Shown: positions 13,983 through 15,544 of the stretch, piece by piece
Layout: each line of letters begins with the position of its first letter
Numbering within the stretch: position 1 is the first letter of the stretch
Assembly: GCA_945982465.1 (NCBI GenBank)
Contig: CAMFSB010000009.1
Span: 1 to 15,544, forward strand
Origin: an uncultured Faecalibacterium sp.
GTDB lineage: Bacteria; Bacillota; Clostridia; Oscillospirales; Ruminococcaceae
Direction of reading: 5' to 3'
Length of the DNA: 15,544 nucleotides
Program-made: the position numbers and the translations under genes
The notes under the pieces: generated by a model
What the model was told of the DNA's origin: nothing
The model's database searches: none
What the model saw: only the letters and a program-made list of their open reading frames with translations

Positions 13983-14864
13983 TTACACCTTTTCGATGGT
14001 GATGCTCCACTGGCTGCTCAGCGCCTCGCCCGGCTCCAGCACCTCGTGGCGGCCGTCTTCGTTTACGCTGTTGGCCCAGCCGTTCCACGGCTCCATGCAC
14101 ACAAAGTTCTCCGCGTCCTGCTGCCACAGCACGCCGTTGGTAAAGCTGTCATCGGCGTCCACGGTCACCTTGTGGCCGTTGCCCTTGTCGGTCAGCACCA
14201 TGGGGAACTCCACGCCGGTCAGCAGGCGGATGGAGTTGTCGCTGCCGCTCTGGCGGGTCAGGGTGATGGTCTCGGGCGCGGCAGGCTGCACGCCCTTGGC
14301 GTCGGTGCCGCAGGTGGCGCACTTGATATCGAACGAAACATTCTCCAGCGCCGAGGTGACAAAGTAGGGGTGGTAGCCAAAGCTGAACGGCATGGGCTTG
14401 TCATCCTCGTTGATCACGGTCAGATCAATGGTGGCGGTATTGCCCTGCAGGTTGTAGGTGATCAGCAGGGTAAAATCGAACGGATACATAAACTTGGTCA
14501 GGGGGCTGGCTTCCAGCACCAGCGTCACGCCGTCGGGGCCGACGCTCTCCACTTCCCAGGCGCACAGGTCGGCCAGGCCGTGGATCTCAATGGGGTAGTC
14601 CACACCGTCAAAGGTATGCACGCCGCCGTCCGGCTTGCCGCAGTTGGGGAACAGCACCGGCACCGCAAAGCGGGGGCGGTTGCACTGGCCAAAGTTGGGG
14701 TAGCGCCGCCAGATGTACTCGTCGCCGTCCAGCGTAAAGCCAGTGATCATACCGCCGCGCTCGGGGGTGATGGTCAGTTCGGTTTTGGCGGCGGGGTCGC
14801 TGATGACGTACTGCTCAAAGCAGGCGCCGTCCTCGGTAACAAGCTGGGTCGTGATCTTGTTCAT
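13983..14864 (-). CDS. Aldose 1-epimerase (mutarotase) family protein
   Basis: A 293-residue galactose-mutarotase-like beta-sandwich protein. The ATG at 14864 has AAGGAG seven bases upstream; the ATG two codons earlier is too close to that site. The conserved catalytic and binding positions are visible: His95 in EIHGLAD, His165 in GYHPYF, and Glu258 in CMEPWNGW as the likely base. The early GGMITGF and RRYPNFGQ blocks also fit. These enzymes interconvert alpha and beta anomers of free sugars in the cytoplasm and support kinases or dehydrogenases that accept one anomer. It is shorter than classic GalM (about 340 residues) and belongs to the broader COG2017-type group, so the preferred sugar may not be galactose. 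It is a single-gene unit with its own promoter and terminator. Confidence 0.9.
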   Translation of the reverse strand: MNKITTQLVTEDGACFEQYVISDPAAKTELTITPERGGMITGFTLDGDEYIWRRYPNFGQCNRPRFAVPVLFPNCGKPDGGVHTFDGVDYPIEIHGLADLCAWEVESVGPDGVTLVLEASPLTKFMYPFDFTLLITYNLQGNTATIDLTVINEDDKPMPFSFGYHPYFVTSALENVSFDIKCATCGTDAKGVQPAAPETITLTRQSGSDNSIRLLTGVEFPMVLTDKGNGHKVTVDADDSFTNGVLWQQDAENFVCMEPWNGWANSVNEDGRHEVLEPGEALSSQWSITIEKV

Positions 14865-15180
14865 GCTCATTCTCCTTTTCGTGTCGTGTTCTGGGCTTGG
14901 CGCGCGGCTGTGCCGCGCGGGATGTTCTGCCCCCAGTATAGCACAAAAACGCTCTGCCTGCATCCCCAAAAGCGCGGGATGTGCCGCCGCACCGCTTGTA
15001 AAAACGGCTGATTTATGAAATAATAGCGGCATAGCGGTACGGCCCGCCGGCATGCATGCGGGCAGGGGCCGGCAGGGCGCTTTGTGGTGTGTGCGGGCGC
15101 CCGTCAAAAAACGATCTTTGCGCGCGGGCGGCCATGCTGTTGCAGGCGGGCCGCGCGTACCGGGTGAGAGGAGACCCTGT
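14865..15180. promoter_or_regulatory. 316-bp divergent intergenic region
   Basis: No gene is seen. It holds the extended -10 of the minus-strand epimerase gene and a possible plus-strand promoter, TTGTAA (14996-15001) with an AT-rich AATAATAG near 15019-15026. It also holds a GCCCGC/GCGGGC stem-loop around CATGCATG (15041-15062). An AGAGGAG ribosome site stands seven bases before the last gene. The remaining GC-rich sequence shows nothing I can name. Confidence 0.4.
14935..14943 (-). promoter_or_regulatory. Extended -10 promoter of the aldose-epimerase gene
   Basis: On the minus strand TGCTATACT is an extended -10. The -35 position is weak. In the leader, CGCGCGG (14901-14907) and CCGCGCG (14913-14919) form a 7-bp hairpin about 40 bases before the start codon. 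Confidence 0.5.
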
Positions 15181-15544
15181 ATGAACCGTCACAACCATGC
15201 CAAACCATGGGCCGCCCTGCTGGCGCTTTTGCTGTGCCTGCCAGTGTGGCTGGGCCTTGCCGCCCTGCCGGCCGCCGCCGAGCAGCCGGGCGGGCCGCGG
15301 GTGCTGTTTATCAGCTCGTATTCCTATGCCTGGCCCACGGTGCCCCAGCAGCTGGCAGGCATCCAGAGCGCGCTGAGCGAGGATGTGTCGCTGACCGTGC
15401 GCTGCATGAACACCAAGGAGATCAACGACGCCGAAAGTCTGGAGCTGTTCTACAAAAGCATGGCGTATCTGCTGGCCCATAGCAGCCCGTTCGACGCCAT
15501 GATCACTGGCGATGATGACACGCTGAACTATGTCATGCGCTACC
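15181..15544 (+). CDS. Exported substrate-binding-like protein, possibly a sensor, 3' end cut
   Basis: The first 121 codons are visible. The start at 15181 follows AGAGGAG at seven bases. Residues 1-10 are polar with positive charge, 11-30 are hydrophobic (AALLALLLCLPVWLGLAALP), and cleavage after AAA near residue 33 is likely. There is no lipobox cysteine at the cut. The mature part starts PRVLFISSYSYAWPTVPQQL and continues to FDAMITGDDDTLNYVM, an alternating strand-helix pattern like the ABC-transporter substrate-binding-like domains (PF04392 type). In many Firmicutes and Proteobacteria this domain is the extracytoplasmic sensor of a histidine kinase or GGDEF protein; otherwise it may be a stand-alone binding protein. 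Which applies depends on sequence beyond the window. The ligand is unknown. Confidence 0.7.
   Translation, partial: MNRHNHAKPWAALLALLLCLPVWLGLAALPAAAEQPGGPRVLFISSYSYAWPTVPQQLAGIQSALSEDVSLTVRCMNTKEINDAESLELFYKSMAYLLAHSSPFDAMITGDDDTLNYVMRY

Noticed and set aside
15098-15117. GGGCGCCC palindrome followed by TCAAAAAAC as a terminator
   Set aside because: The run is A, not T, on the plus strand, and on the minus strand the T run precedes the stem, so neither direction gives a terminator.

Overview
The window looks like a stretch of chromosome from a GC-rich, low-branching member of the Firmicutes (Bacillota). An anaerobic gut Oscillospiraceae/Ruminococcaceae relative of Faecalibacterium, Gemmiger or Subdoligranulum would fit. 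The evidence is strong GGAGG-type ribosome sites, C/G-ending codons, Firmicutes-style regulators, a GPH sugar symporter and a cytoplasmic GH2 enzyme. The genus is an inference from style, not from a marker gene. No rRNA, tRNA, transposase, phage gene or CRISPR array was seen.

Left part (1-4519, minus strand): a catabolic operon read right to left. It encodes a HAD-type hydrolase, a TIM-barrel sugar isomerase/epimerase, two different Gfo/Idh/MocA NAD(P)-dependent oxidoreductases, and a second TIM-barrel isomerase/epimerase cut by the window edge. A 309-bp regulatory gap (4520-4828) with palindromic operator-like sites separates it from a divergent GPH-family sugar:cation symporter (4829-6469, plus strand). 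Two oxidoreductases plus two TIM-barrel proteins plus a symporter recall gut pathways that oxidise a sugar ring to a keto-sugar before isomerising it or eliminating an aglycone, as in C-glycoside (puerarin) deglycosylation. The real substrate is unknown. No sugar kinase is visible in this operon.

Middle part (6550-10065, plus strand): after a strong terminator come a TM2-domain membrane protein and a 61-residue single-span membrane protein. Next is a 754-residue cytoplasmic GH2 glycosidase (probably beta-galactosidase-like) with an unusual helical C-terminal extension. A bidirectional terminator ends this block and also serves the convergent AraC-family regulator gene (10134-11024, minus). 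The AraC-family gene has a good promoter straddled by two 12-bp direct repeats with a 21-bp period.

Right part (11104-15544): a TetR-family regulator (minus) is divergent from mscL, whose product carries a C-terminal zinc ribbon, followed by glpK (glycerol kinase). Convergent to glpK is an aldose 1-epimerase-family gene (minus). The window ends in the first 121 codons of a secreted or membrane-anchored protein with a substrate-binding-like domain.

Together the genes describe a carbohydrate-using cell: uptake by the symporter, oxidation/isomerisation of an unusual sugar, GH2 hydrolysis, mutarotation, glycerol phosphorylation, and local AraC, TetR and LacI-type control. Very long antisense open frames opposite most genes are by-products of GC-rich codon use and are not annotated.
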